Program-made: the position numbers and the translations under genes
Assembly: GCA_902770045.1 (NCBI GenBank)
Contig: CACXRO010000025.1
Coordinates: forward strand, 1-35,500
Reading direction: 5' to 3'
Length of the DNA: 35,500 nt
Source: an uncultured bacterium
GTDB lineage: Bacteria; Verrucomicrobiota; Kiritimatiellia; RFP12; UBA1067
Shown here: positions 1-8,011 of the stretch, in pieces
Layout of the letters: each line of letters starts with the position of its first letter
Numbering within the stretch: the stretch's first letter is position 1
Notes under the pieces: model-generated
The model's database searches: none
What the model was told of the DNA's origin: nothing
What the model saw: the letters and a program-made list of their open reading frames with translations, nothing else

Positions 1-1
1 G

Positions 2-460
2 GACGAGGCGATCATGTCCTACGTCAAGCGCGTCTACAACCTGCTGATCGGCGAGCGCACGGCCGAGAGGGTGAAGATTGAGATCGGCAGCGCCGCGCCA
101 GTCGGCGAGGAGTCCTCGATGGACATCCGCGGCCGCGACATCGTGGCGGGGCTGCCGAAGACGCTCACGATTACCTCCGCGGAGATCCGCGAGGCGCTGA
201 AGGACACGGTGGAGCTCATCGTCCTCGCGGTGAGGACGACGCTTGAGCGCTGCGAGCCCGAGCTTGCGTCCGACCTGATGGACCGCGGCATCGTCCTTTC
301 CGGCGGCAGCGCCCAGCTCCGCGGCCTCGACAAGCTGCTTTCCCAGCAGACCGGCCTCCCGGTGGTGTTGGCGGACGATCCGCTTTCCGCCGTCGCGGAA
401 GGCACCGGCGCCGTCCTCAACCACATCGACATCCTCGCGCGGAACAAGCGCGCACAGTGA
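2..460 (+). CDS. mreB: MreB, rod-shape-determining actin homologue (C-terminal part)
   Basis: This is the last 152 codons of MreB, the bacterial actin that positions the lateral cell-wall synthesis machinery under the inner membrane. The reading frame is open from base 2, so the gene begins upstream of the window and the internal ATG at 14 is not the start. Visible signatures are the NLLIGERTAE segment with the following KIEIGSA strand, and the late nucleotide-site element IVLSGGSAQLRGLDKLL. MreB proteins are usually about 340 residues, so a little under half is present. The TGA stop overlaps the GTG start of mreC (GTGA), as expected for a translationally coupled mre operon. The family call is very secure. 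Confidence 0.96.
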   Translation, partial: DEAIMSYVKRVYNLLIGERTAERVKIEIGSAAPVGEESSMDIRGRDIVAGLPKTLTITSAEIREALKDTVELIVLAVRTTLERCEPELASDLMDRGIVLSGGSAQLRGLDKLLSQQTGLPVVLADDPLSAVAEGTGAVLNHIDILARNKRAQ

Positions 461-1218
461 ACAAGGGCAGGACCGTCACCGTCGCCGTGATCGCCTCCGC
501 TGCGGTTCTGGCGGCGGTTCCGGTGTTTTTCCCTTCGGTCGCGGTCGAGGCGGTGTATCCGGTCGAGCGCGCCTGGCGCACGGTCTCGCGCGCCGTCTCC
601 GTCCGCGTCGCCGGCGCGGTGCGCGGCGCCGAGGCACGCGCCGAGAACGTGCGGCTCCGCCGCGAGCTCGCGGCGCTGGCGGTGGAGCGCGAGGAGCTTG
701 CCCGCCTCGAAGCGGAGAACGCGCGTCTCCGTCGCGCGCTCGGATACGTCGAGCGCGATCCCGTGCGCTGGATCGCCGCCGCGGTCACCTCGTCCGGCGG
801 GGCCGCCGCGGCCTGGCGGCCGGTCCTGCGCGTCGACAAGGGCTCGCTCGCCGGCGTCGAGGAGGGTGCGGTGGTGCTTGCGGCCGAGGGACTGGTTGGC
901 GTGGTCGCCTCGGTCACCCCGCACACGGCGGAGATTGTCACCGTCGCCGACCGCTCGGTGCACGTCGACTGCGAGGTGGAGGGCGGCGGGCGCGAAGTCC
1001 TCAGGGGGATTTCCTACGGCGGCGACGACGGGGCGATCGTGCTCCGGCACCTGACCGGCGCGGCGGGCGCGCCGCCGCGCTCCCGCGTCGTCGCCTCGGG
1101 CGCGGGCGGGGTGTTCCCGCGCGGCGTCGAGGTCGGGGTGTGGCTCGGCGGCGGACTGGTCCAGCCGTCCGTCCCGCTTTCTTCGGTAGAGGACGTGTTC
1201 ATCCGCCGTGCTCAATAA
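457..1218 (+). CDS. mreC: MreC, rod-shape-determining protein
   Basis: A 253-residue periplasmic scaffold of the elongasome that links MreB to PBP2. An N-terminal membrane anchor lies at about residues 7-30. It is followed by an Arg/Glu/Leu-rich coiled coil at about 45-92 (ENVRLRRELAALAVERE) and then the two-part beta domain (ITSSGG-like segment, VDKGSLAGVEEGAVV, GLVGVV, VTPHTAEIVTVAD), the classic MreC order. It starts at GTG overlapping the mreB stop and overlaps mreD by 11 bases. The sequence is very Ala/Arg rich, in line with the high-GC neighbourhood. The identification rests on the domain pattern plus operon position and is secure. Confidence 0.93.
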   Translation: MNKGRTVTVAVIASAAVLAAVPVFFPSVAVEAVYPVERAWRTVSRAVSVRVAGAVRGAEARAENVRLRRELAALAVEREELARLEAENARLRRALGYVERDPVRWIAAAVTSSGGAAAAWRPVLRVDKGSLAGVEEGAVVLAAEGLVGVVASVTPHTAEIVTVADRSVHVDCEVEGGGREVLRGISYGGDDGAIVLRHLTGAAGAPPRSRVVASGAGGVFPRGVEVGVWLGGGLVQPSVPLSSVEDVFIRRAQ

Positions 1219-1666
1219 GCGCATCCAGCTGGCGATCGCCGTCCTCGCGCTCGTCTTCGCCGCGGCGGGCGAGGAGCTGCTGCCGCCGTGCCTCGGGGTG
1301 GGGTTCCCGCTGCTGCTCGCCGCCGCAGTGGCGATGGCGCGGCGGCGTCCCGCCGTGACCGCGGTGTTCTTCGCCGTCGCCGCCGGCGCGTTCGAGGACG
1401 CCCTGTCGTCCCTACCGCCGCTCACGAGCGTGGGCTTCTTCCTCTTCGCCGCGATCGCGGCGCGGAGCAGCCTCACGCCCGCGCCGGCGCTGTTCGCGGC
1501 GTACCCGCTCTACCAGCTCTGGCTCACGGTGTGGATCGCGGAGTCCGGCGGCGGCGTCTTCTGGCGCACGCTGGCCGCGCTGCCGGTCGGCGCGGCGGCG
1601 CTTGTCGCCGTCGCCGCGCTGCTCTTCTGGGTCGACGGAAAGGCGGGCGTCAATGAGCGGGGATGA
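1208..1666 (+). CDS. mreD: MreD-like rod-shape membrane protein
   Basis: A 152-residue, very hydrophobic protein with about five predicted membrane spans: IQLAIAVLALVFAAAG, GFPLLLAAAVAM, VTAVFFAVAAGAFEDAL, PALFAAYPLYQLWLTVW and VGAAALVAVAALLFW. The Phe-Glu-Asp in the third span corresponds to the G-x(2-4)-[ED]-D element common in MreD. Sequence conservation in MreD is low, so the call leans on size, topology and its place between mreC and mrdA. It starts at GTG inside the end of mreC, and its stop lies 14 bases into mrdA. Its role would be to stabilise the MreC-PBP2 elongasome complex in the inner membrane. Confidence 0.85.
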   Translation: MLNKRIQLAIAVLALVFAAAGEELLPPCLGVGFPLLLAAAVAMARRRPAVTAVFFAVAAGAFEDALSSLPPLTSVGFFLFAAIAARSSLTPAPALFAAYPLYQLWLTVWIAESGGGVFWRTLAALPVGAAALVAVAALLFWVDGKAGVNERG

Positions 1667-3458
1667 GCGCTCTTCGGTGGTGAGCGACTTCGCCTGCGCG
1701 GCGGTCGCCGCGGCGATCCTGCTCGGGCTCGTGTTCATCGCCGTGCGCCTGAAGGCGCTGCAGGTCGACTCCGCCGCCGACTACGGCTACGCCGAGGCGC
1801 GGCAGTCGATCCGCCGGGTGCAGACCGACGGACTCCGCGGGCGCATCCTCGACCGCCGCGGCGTCGTCCTCGCCGGCAACCGCGTCTCCTGCGACATCGT
1901 CTGCGACGTCGCGCGCTTCCGCCGCGGCAGCCTCGCGCGGACGGTGGAGGAGGTCATGCGCGCGATCGCCGAGGTCGAGAAGGCGGTCGGGTCGCCGCCG
2001 CGCGCGACCGAGGAGCGCATCCGCCGCCACCTGCGCGCGGAGCTCGCGCGCCCGCTCGTCTGCTGGCGCGACGTGGACCACGCCTCGCTCGCCCGCTTCC
2101 TCGAGCGCTCGCGCCAGTTCCCGGGCTTCTCCTGCCGCGAGTCGGCCGAGCGCGTCTATCCGCAGGGACGGGCGGCCGCGCACCTCGTCGGCTACGTCGG
2201 GCGCGACCGCGGCGACGCGGTGGCCGGCGACGAGAAGTTCAACTACTTCGAGCCCGAGCTCGTCGGCCGCGCCGGCGTGGAGCGCTACTACAACGGCTTC
2301 CTGCGCGGCGTGCCCGGCGAGGTGAAGGTCAGGGTCGACGCGCTCGGCTACGCGATCGACGAGCAGACGGCGGTGGAGGCGACTCCGGGGCCGGACCTCG
2401 CGCTCACCCTCGACATGCGCGTCCAGTGCGCCGCCGAGCGCGTCCTCGAGGGCTGCCGCGGAGCCTGCGTGGTGATCGACCCGCGCGGCGGCGACGTGCT
2501 CGCGATGGCGAGCGCGCCCGGCTTCGACCCCAACGACTTCGTGCCGCGCCTCGGCGAGGAGCGCTACGCCGCCCTCCGCGACGACCCCGCGAAGCCGCTC
2601 CTCAACCGCGCCGCCGGCGGCTCCTACGCGCCCGGCTCCACCTTCAAGCCGGTCGTCGCGCTCGCGGCGCTTTCGCTCGGCGTGCCGCCGGACGCCATCT
2701 ACGAATGCACAGGGGCCTTCACCCTCGGCGACATGCGCCTCAGGTGCGCGAGCCGCTGGGGACACGGCGCCCTCGACATGCGCCACGCCATGATGAAGAG
2801 CTGCAACCCGTATTTCTGCAACCTCGGCATGGAGGCCGGCACCAACGCGGTCATCGCCGCCGCGCGCGAGTTCGGCCTCGGCGCGAAGACCGGCATCGAC
2901 TTCGGCGTAGACGACGCCGGCGTGGTGCCGGACGCGGAGCGGAAGCTGCGCTCGAGCGGCGAGCGCTGGTATCCCGGCGACCTCGCGCAGATGTCGATAG
3001 GCCAGGGCATGCTGCTCGCCACCCCGCTCCAGATGGCGCGCGTCGCCGGCGCAATCGCGACCGGCAGGCTGGTGACGCCGCGCCTCAAGCTCGACTCGCC
3101 GGTGGAGAGCCGTCCCCTCGCCTTCGCGAAGGAGCACCTCGACGTCGTCCGCGAGGGGATGCGCATGGTGGTCGAGGGCGACGGCACGTCGTCCGGCACC
3201 GGCCGCCGCGCCGGCGAGGGCGTCGCGGTCGCCGTCTCGGGCAAGACCGGCACCGCGGAGATCGGCGTCGGCGAGCGCCGCCGCAAGAACGCGTGGTTCA
3301 TCGCCTACGCGCCGTCGGAGAACCCGACCGCCGCGCTGGCGATCGTCGTCGAGAACGGCGAGGGCGGCGGCGTCACCGCCGCGCCGAAGGCGGCGGAGGT
3401 GCTGAAGGCGATTTTCGGAGAGAAGCAGACACCGGAAAACGAAGGGAGGGAAAGATGA
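1653..3458 (+). CDS. mrdA: PBP2, elongasome peptidoglycan transpeptidase
   Basis: A class B penicillin-binding protein of 601 residues, the D,D-transpeptidase that cross-links lateral wall. The start is set at ATG 1653 (MSGDERSS), because upstream codons in the frame lie deep inside mreD. One membrane anchor at about residues 10-32 is followed by the pedestal domain (GLRGRILDRRGVVLA, AAHLVGYVGR, GRAGVERYYN). The catalytic triad of motifs is intact: STFK with nucleophile Ser329, SCN at 383-385 and KTGT at 531-534. E. coli PBP2 has its serine at 330, so the spacing is canonical. The TGA overlaps the next ATG. No rodA follows, so its glycosyltransferase partner must be encoded elsewhere. Confidence 0.95.
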   Translation: MSGDERSSVVSDFACAAVAAAILLGLVFIAVRLKALQVDSAADYGYAEARQSIRRVQTDGLRGRILDRRGVVLAGNRVSCDIVCDVARFRRGSLARTVEEVMRAIAEVEKAVGSPPRATEERIRRHLRAELARPLVCWRDVDHASLARFLERSRQFPGFSCRESAERVYPQGRAAAHLVGYVGRDRGDAVAGDEKFNYFEPELVGRAGVERYYNGFLRGVPGEVKVRVDALGYAIDEQTAVEATPGPDLALTLDMRVQCAAERVLEGCRGACVVIDPRGGDVLAMASAPGFDPNDFVPRLGEERYAALRDDPAKPLLNRAAGGSYAPGSTFKPVVALAALSLGVPPDAIYECTGAFTLGDMRLRCASRWGHGALDMRHAMMKSCNPYFCNLGMEAGTNAVIAAAREFGLGAKTGIDFGVDDAGVVPDAERKLRSSGERWYPGDLAQMSIGQGMLLATPLQMARVAGAIATGRLVTPRLKLDSPVESRPLAFAKEHLDVVREGMRMVVEGDGTSSGTGRRAGEGVAVAVSGKTGTAEIGVGERRRKNAWFIAYAPSENPTAALAIVVENGEGGGVTAAPKAAEVLKAIFGEKQTPENEGRER

Positions 3459-4174
3459 AGCGCATCGTCGCTGACATCGGCAGGATCGTGGAGTGGCTCG
3501 ACCGCACGCTGGAGACGAAGCGGTTCGACGACGTCTCCAACAACGGCGTGCAGGTCGCCAGCTCCGGCGGCGAGGCGCGGACGGTCGCCTTCGCGGTCGA
3601 CGCGAGCGTGCGCGCGGTGGAGGAGGCCGCCGCCGCCGGCGCGCGCCTGCTCGTAGTCCACCACGGCATCTCCTGGGGCGGCGGCATCCGCCGCATCGAA
3701 GGCGGCGTCTACCGCGTCGTCAAGGCGGCGATGGACGCCGACCTCGCCGTCTATGCCTGCCACCTGCCGCTCGACGCGCATCCGAAGCTCGGCAACAACG
3801 CGCAGCTCGCGAAGCGGCTGAAGCTCTCCGCGGCGAAGCCGGCGTTCGTCTACCACGGCGAGACCATCGGGCTCGTCGGCCGCGCCACCCGCGCCACCGC
3901 CGCGGCGCTTGCCGAGGTCGCGTCCGGCGACCTGGTGGGCGTCTGCAGCGGCGGCGCCGGCGAGTTCGCCGAGGAGGCGCAGCGGCTCGGCTGCCGCGTC
4001 TACGTGACCGGCGAGGCGAACTGGGGCGAGGTCGTCGCCGCCGCGAACTGCGGCATGCGGATGGTCTGCCTCGGCCACTACGAGACCGAGGTCTGGGGCG
4101 TGCGCGCGGTCGCCAAGGCGATGGCGTCCGCGCTCGGGGTGAAGGCGGTCGACCTTACGGAGGTGCTGAAATGA
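3455..4174 (+). CDS. Nif3-like dinuclear metal-centre protein (YbgI/DUF34 family)
   Basis: A 239-residue Nif3/YbgI-family protein starting at ATG overlapping the mrdA stop, with the ribosome site GGGAGGGA just upstream. Family landmarks in order are FDDVSNNGVQV (usually WDNVGLQVG), VVHHGISWG (metal-binding His pair), CHLPLDAHPKLGNNAQLA, YVTGEANW and LGHYETEVWGVRAV. In many relatives the TGE segment is followed by a His-bearing stretch, which here reads NWGEV. The length matches the short E. coli YbgI type without the inserted PII-like domain. The family binds two metals in a hexameric ring. The label GTP cyclohydrolase I type 2 is often applied, but the physiological role is unsettled. Its link to the mre operon may only be shared expression. 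Confidence 0.88.
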   Translation: MKRIVADIGRIVEWLDRTLETKRFDDVSNNGVQVASSGGEARTVAFAVDASVRAVEEAAAAGARLLVVHHGISWGGGIRRIEGGVYRVVKAAMDADLAVYACHLPLDAHPKLGNNAQLAKRLKLSAAKPAFVYHGETIGLVGRATRATAAALAEVASGDLVGVCSGGAGEFAEEAQRLGCRVYVTGEANWGEVVAAANCGMRMVCLGHYETEVWGVRAVAKAMASALGVKAVDLTEVLK

Positions 4175-4983
4175 AGTCCAATGCCGAGATGCGGAAGGAG
4201 TCGCACGCAGTCGTGCGCAGCCGGTGGTTCTGGATCATCTTCGGGGTGACCCTGCTGCTGCAGGGGATCTGCCAGGGCGCGGGGTGGCTGCTCGGGTCGC
4301 TCCACGCCTCGATGGGCATCGTCTCGCCGGCGGACTTCTTTTCCAAGAAGCTCTCCATGCTGCGGCAGGGGCTGGACTACACGCTGCCGACGGCCGAGGC
4401 ATACCGGCAGATGGCGTATGCCGGCACCCTGGAGATGCTGGTCGCCTACGTCCTCGGCGCGGTGGCGCTCTTCGGCATCACCGCGGTGCTGCTGAAGGCG
4501 GTCGCCGACGACCGGAAGGACGTCCTCGGCGCGGCGTTCGGCGGCTTTGGCCGTCCGCTCGGGGTCACCTGGCTTTTGATGGTGATGAACTTCTTCGTCG
4601 GGCTCTGGATGCTGCTCCTGATTGTTCCCGGCATCGTCGCCATCTACCGCTACCGTGCGGCGTGGTACCTGAAGAGCGAGCATCCTGACTGGGGCGCGCT
4701 CAAGTGCCTCGGCGAGTCGAAGCGGATCATGCGCGGGCGGAAGTTCCAGGCGTTCCTGCAAGACGTGTGGTTCGTCGTCATGGCGATGCTGGCGCTCTTC
4801 GCGGCGCTCGTCCCGACGTCGCTCGCGGGTCTGCTCGGCGGCGCAGTCGCGGCGATGGCGACGTCGCTGTGCATCGCGCTGCTGGTGGCGGCCATGGTGT
4901 ACCTGGGGGTCTGGTGCATCGTCGCCCGCACCGTCTTCTACCGCGAAGCGAGGGATTCCGCGCCGTGTCCTGCCGAATCGTGA
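4171..4983 (+). CDS. DUF975-family polytopic membrane protein
   Basis: A 270-residue inner-membrane protein with about six hydrophobic segments, from WFWIIFGVTLLLQGICQGAG to LCIALLVAAMVYLGVW. The segment LLIVPGIVAIYRYRAAWYL followed by a charged loop (SEHPDWGALKCLGESKRIMRGRK) resembles the DUF975 signature IPGIIaxYrY...edP...eaxxxSkxlMkGhK. The ATG overlaps the Nif3-like gene stop (ATGA), so it is translationally coupled. No function is established for the family. Position in a cell-envelope operon suggests an envelope role, but this is inference. Confidence 0.7.
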   Translation: MKSNAEMRKESHAVVRSRWFWIIFGVTLLLQGICQGAGWLLGSLHASMGIVSPADFFSKKLSMLRQGLDYTLPTAEAYRQMAYAGTLEMLVAYVLGAVALFGITAVLLKAVADDRKDVLGAAFGGFGRPLGVTWLLMVMNFFVGLWMLLLIVPGIVAIYRYRAAWYLKSEHPDWGALKCLGESKRIMRGRKFQAFLQDVWFVVMAMLALFAALVPTSLAGLLGGAVAAMATSLCIALLVAAMVYLGVWCIVARTVFYREARDSAPCPAES

Positions 4984-5414
4984 TCGAAGGGCGGCTGCCG
5001 CGCGGCATCGGCGTGGACCGCGCCGCGCTCCGCCGCGCGGCGGCGCATTTCGCGGCGAAGGCCGCGGCGCGCGGTCGCGTCCCGTTCCGCGAGGTGGCGG
5101 TGGTGCTGCAGGACGACGCCTTCTCCGCCGTGACCCACGCGGCGATCAACGGCGCCGAGGGTCCGACCGACGTCACCACCCAGCGCTACGACGCGATGCC
5201 GGGCGAGGCGGACGGCGTCTACGGCGAGCTCTACGTCAACGCCGAGCGCGCGCTCGCCGCCGCGCCGCGCCGCCGCGGCTGGAGCGCGGCGAAGGAGCTG
5301 CTCCTCTACGTCGCCCACGGGATGGACCACCTCTCCGGCGCGGACGACCTAACCCCGCGCGGCTACGCCGCCATGCGCCGCCGCGAGCTCGCCTGGCTGC
5401 GTTCGTGTCCGTAG
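4965..5414 (+). CDS. ybeY: YbeY-like endoribonuclease, divergent zinc site
   Basis: A 149-residue protein of YbeY type, the single-strand-specific endoribonuclease of 16S 3' maturation and ribosome quality control. GTG 4965 is chosen as start because it gives a normal-length protein overlapping the previous gene by 19 bases. Family elements are TDVTTQRYD (standard TDVLSFPyd), GELYVNAE (GDIvIs) and the zinc motif HGMDHLSGADD, with His118, His122 and Asp128. The textbook motif is HGxLHLxGYDH, so the third histidine is Asp here. Bacteroidetes YbeY proteins are recalled to show a similar Asp. Arg-Arg-Glu near the C-terminus fits the conserved M-x-x-x-E tail. It is the last gene of the mre operon. 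Confidence 0.8.
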   Translation: MSCRIVIEGRLPRGIGVDRAALRRAAAHFAAKAAARGRVPFREVAVVLQDDAFSAVTHAAINGAEGPTDVTTQRYDAMPGEADGVYGELYVNAERALAAAPRRRGWSAAKELLLYVAHGMDHLSGADDLTPRGYAAMRRRELAWLRSCP

Positions 5415-5426
5415 TGCTGCGCTTTT

Positions 5427-5435
5427 TGGTATAAT
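5427..5435 (+). promoter_or_regulatory. Extended -10 promoter for the glycan block
   Basis: TGGTATAAT, a perfect TATAAT with an upstream TGn extension, lies only 12 bases before the ATG at 5448. No good -35 hexamer is visible at the usual distance (TGTCCG at 5406-5411). A start point about 7 bases after the -10 would leave a leader of about 6 nt, so no Shine-Dalgarno site can be present. The promoter is inferred from sequence only. Confidence 0.6.
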
Positions 5436-5447
5436 ACGGCAACAGCG

Positions 5448-6527
5448 ATGTTTGCGCTCTACACCAATACCGTCTCAGCCCACCAGCTGCCGCTCGCGCG
5501 GGAGCTCGCGGTGCGTCTTGGCGCGGAGAACTTCCGCTACGTCTACGAGACGGAGCCGGCCGGCGGCAACCAGGAGACGCGCGAGCGCGAGCCGTGGACG
5601 ATGCGCGCGGACGAGTCCGGCGCGGCGGAGCTGCTCGAAAGCTGCGAGGTCCTGCTCGCCGGCGGCCTCAGGCCGACCGGGCTCTTCGAGCGCCGCGTCG
5701 CGCGCGGGCTTAAGACGCTCTACCAGACCGAGCGCTGGTTCAAGCCGCTGGGATATCTCGGCTCTTCCCCGGTGCCGGGGAGCCTCCGGCTGCTCCATCC
5801 CGGCTACCGGCGGATGGCGCGGCGCTTTGCGCGGCTGATGGAAAGTCCGTCTTTCCAGGTGCTGCCGATCGGTCCCTGGGCGGAGCGCGACATGAAGGAG
5901 GTGTTCCGCCGGTTTCACGCCGGAGCCGAGTTTGCGCGCGCGCTCGTCCCCTGGGGGTATTTTGTCGCCCCGGGAGCGGCCGCCGCGCGGCGGGTGCCGT
6001 CGGACGGTGAGCTGAAGGTGTTGTGGGTCGGACGGCTGCTGGACTGGAAGCGTGTCGATACGGTGATTGACGCAGTCGCCATGCTGCGCGCCGGCGGCGA
6101 CGGCCCCGTTTCGCTAACTATCGTTGGCGACGGGCCGGAGAAGGCGGCGCTCGTCCGCCGCGCGGCGCGGCGTTGCGGCGCGGCGGTGAAGTTTACTTCG
6201 GGGGTGGATATCAGCAGGGTGCGCGAACTGATGCGCGAACACGACGTATACGTGCTTGCGTCAAATGCAGTGGAGGGATGGGGGGCGGCGCTTTCGGAGG
6301 CGATGGAGGAGGGAATGGTCGCGTTCGGCACCGAAGAGGCGGGGGCATCCGCCGCGCTGTTGCCGGAGCCGCGGCGGTTCCGCAGCGGCGATGTTGCGGC
6401 GCTGGCGCGGCTCATCGCCGGCGCGAGGGGGATGGCGCCGTCGCCGATGCCGCCGGACTTCACCGTCGCCGGCGCGGCTGCGCGTCTGTTGGCGGCGGTC
6501 GGGCGCATGCGGAGGGAGGTGCGATGA
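5448..6527 (+). CDS. GT4-family glycosyltransferase
   Basis: A 359-residue GT-B glycosyltransferase of the GT4 group. The C-terminal half shows LKVLWVGRLLDWKRVDTVIDAVAML (start of the donor-binding Rossmann domain), LTIVGDGPEKAAL, and the E-x7-E type motif EGWGAALSEAMEEGM preceded by HDVYVLASN. The N-terminal acceptor domain (SAHQLPLARELAVRLG) begins directly at the ATG. It would transfer an activated sugar to a lipid-linked or surface glycan at the cytoplasmic face. The start codon lies 12 bases downstream of a -10 box, so translation is probably leaderless. The gene ends with ATGA overlap into the polymerase-like gene, which ties it to surface polysaccharide synthesis. Donor and acceptor cannot be read from sequence. 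Confidence 0.87.
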   Translation: MFALYTNTVSAHQLPLARELAVRLGAENFRYVYETEPAGGNQETREREPWTMRADESGAAELLESCEVLLAGGLRPTGLFERRVARGLKTLYQTERWFKPLGYLGSSPVPGSLRLLHPGYRRMARRFARLMESPSFQVLPIGPWAERDMKEVFRRFHAGAEFARALVPWGYFVAPGAAAARRVPSDGELKVLWVGRLLDWKRVDTVIDAVAMLRAGGDGPVSLTIVGDGPEKAALVRRAARRCGAAVKFTSGVDISRVRELMREHDVYVLASNAVEGWGAALSEAMEEGMVAFGTEEAGASAALLPEPRRFRSGDVAALARLIAGARGMAPSPMPPDFTVAGAAARLLAAVGRMRREVR

Positions 6528-8011
6528 AGCCGATCGACCGCGAGCTGCTGCTCAACGCGATGCGGTCGGCGGCGATGATCTTCCTCGCCATCATCGCCTG
6601 CCGTCTCACCAAGGGGGCGTTCGCCTGGTTCCTCGCCCTGCTGGGGCTTAACTGGGCGATGAACAACCAGCTCGGCAAGGCGGTGAGCTGCTATATGCTT
6701 TTCCCGTTCTTCGTCATCATGAACCCGATGATCCTGCCGAAGAACACCCTCTGCGCGCTGGCGCTGAGGCTGGGTCCGGCGCTGATGACGGCGGGGCTGT
6801 TCCTCTCCGCGAGCCGGCGGCCGGGGAGGCATGTGCTGCCGCTGGGGGCGATGTCGCTCTACATGGTGGTGGCGGTCGTGTCTTCGGCGAACGGATACGC
6901 GCCGGTGATCAGCTACCTCAAGATCGTCAACTTCGTGATTCTCCTGATGGGGCTGTGGATCGGACTCAAGAACCTGGACCGGCACCCCGACGACGTGATG
7001 GACATGCGCTGCTTCATGCTCGGCATCGCGATTGTGCTCGTCTTCGGCAGCGCGCTTACGCTGCTCGTGCCGTCGGTCGGCTACCTCAACATGACCAATA
7101 TGCTGGCCCGCGACAACCCCGACATGAGCATGGAGGAGATCAACTTCATCGTCGCCAACATGCAGGGCGTGAAGCTCTTCGCCGGGGTGACCAACCAGAG
7201 CCAGTGCCTGGCCGTCCTGCTGCCGTGTGCGCTTGCGTGGATCACCTGCGACATGCTCTTCATCGAGCGCCGCGTCTCCGTGCTCCATTTGTCGCTGATC
7301 CTGTGTTCGCTGCCGCTCATCTACATGACCCGCTCGAGGATCTCGTTCCTCGCCACTGCGTCGTCGGCGGTCATCATCTACTTCTGGTGTATCCAGATGG
7401 TGCGCATCCGCGCGCGGCTCAAGGCCGCCTTCAGGACCGGCATGGCGGTGGCGCTGCTCGTGGGCGCGGCGTACGGCGCGTATTCCGAGGTGCGGCACGA
7501 CACCATCTCCAGGTGGCTGCGCAAGACCGAGGACGTCTCCGGCGACCAGCGGTCGCTTGTCGAGGCTATGACCAGCAGCCGTCTTTCCCTGGTCGACCAG
7601 AGCATGCGCGACTTCCACCGGAACCCGCTCTTCGGCAAGGGCTTCCAGGTGATGGAGTACATGCAGGGCATGAGCGGCTTCCGCCTGACGGCGGCGATCG
7701 AGAAGGGGGTGCTGCCGATCATGATCCTCGGCGAGACCGGCGTCGTGGGCATGGTCGCTTTCGTTTTCTTCCTCGTCGCGTTCTACGGCGGCTGTATGCA
7801 AAAGCGACTATACGTGACGATGGCGCTCTTCACGGTGATGGTGGCGTGCAACTTCGGCGAGGCCAATTTCTTTTCTCCCGGTGGACCGGGGGGCATGCTG
7901 TGGGTGATCTGCGTCGGCGGCGGGTTCCTCATCGACACCCTGCTGCTGCACCGCCGCCGGATCGAGCGGATGATGCAGGCGGCGGCGCCTCCTCCTCCAA
8001 GGGCATGGTGA
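6524..8011 (+). CDS. O-antigen polymerase/ligase-like membrane protein
   Basis: A 495-residue polytopic inner-membrane protein with about eleven hydrophobic spans. It starts at ATG 6524 behind GGAGGGAGGT and overlaps the GT gene by four bases. The large periplasmic region before the last spans carries the landmark FHRNPLFGKGFQVMEYMQ, equivalent to the HPxxGxG element of Wzy/WaaL-type proteins, followed by LGETGVVGMVAFVFFLV. These families polymerise undecaprenyl-linked repeat units or ligate glycans in the periplasm. Sequence alone does not separate polymerase from ligase. It sits between two GT4 genes, so a role in one glycan pathway is likely. A second protein of this class lies at 14650-16011. 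Confidence 0.78.
   Translation: MKPIDRELLLNAMRSAAMIFLAIIACRLTKGAFAWFLALLGLNWAMNNQLGKAVSCYMLFPFFVIMNPMILPKNTLCALALRLGPALMTAGLFLSASRRPGRHVLPLGAMSLYMVVAVVSSANGYAPVISYLKIVNFVILLMGLWIGLKNLDRHPDDVMDMRCFMLGIAIVLVFGSALTLLVPSVGYLNMTNMLARDNPDMSMEEINFIVANMQGVKLFAGVTNQSQCLAVLLPCALAWITCDMLFIERRVSVLHLSLILCSLPLIYMTRSRISFLATASSAVIIYFWCIQMVRIRARLKAAFRTGMAVALLVGAAYGAYSEVRHDTISRWLRKTEDVSGDQRSLVEAMTSSRLSLVDQSMRDFHRNPLFGKGFQVMEYMQGMSGFRLTAAIEKGVLPIMILGETGVVGMVAFVFFLVAFYGGCMQKRLYVTMALFTVMVACNFGEANFFSPGGPGGMLWVICVGGGFLIDTLLLHRRRIERMMQAAAPPPPRAW

Noticed and set aside
1602-1652. Upstream in-frame ATG for mrdA at 1602
   Set aside because: It would add 17 residues (MSPSPRCSSGSTERRAS) fully overlapping mreD with no membrane-anchor character. 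ATG 1653 puts the anchor and the catalytic serine at canonical positions.
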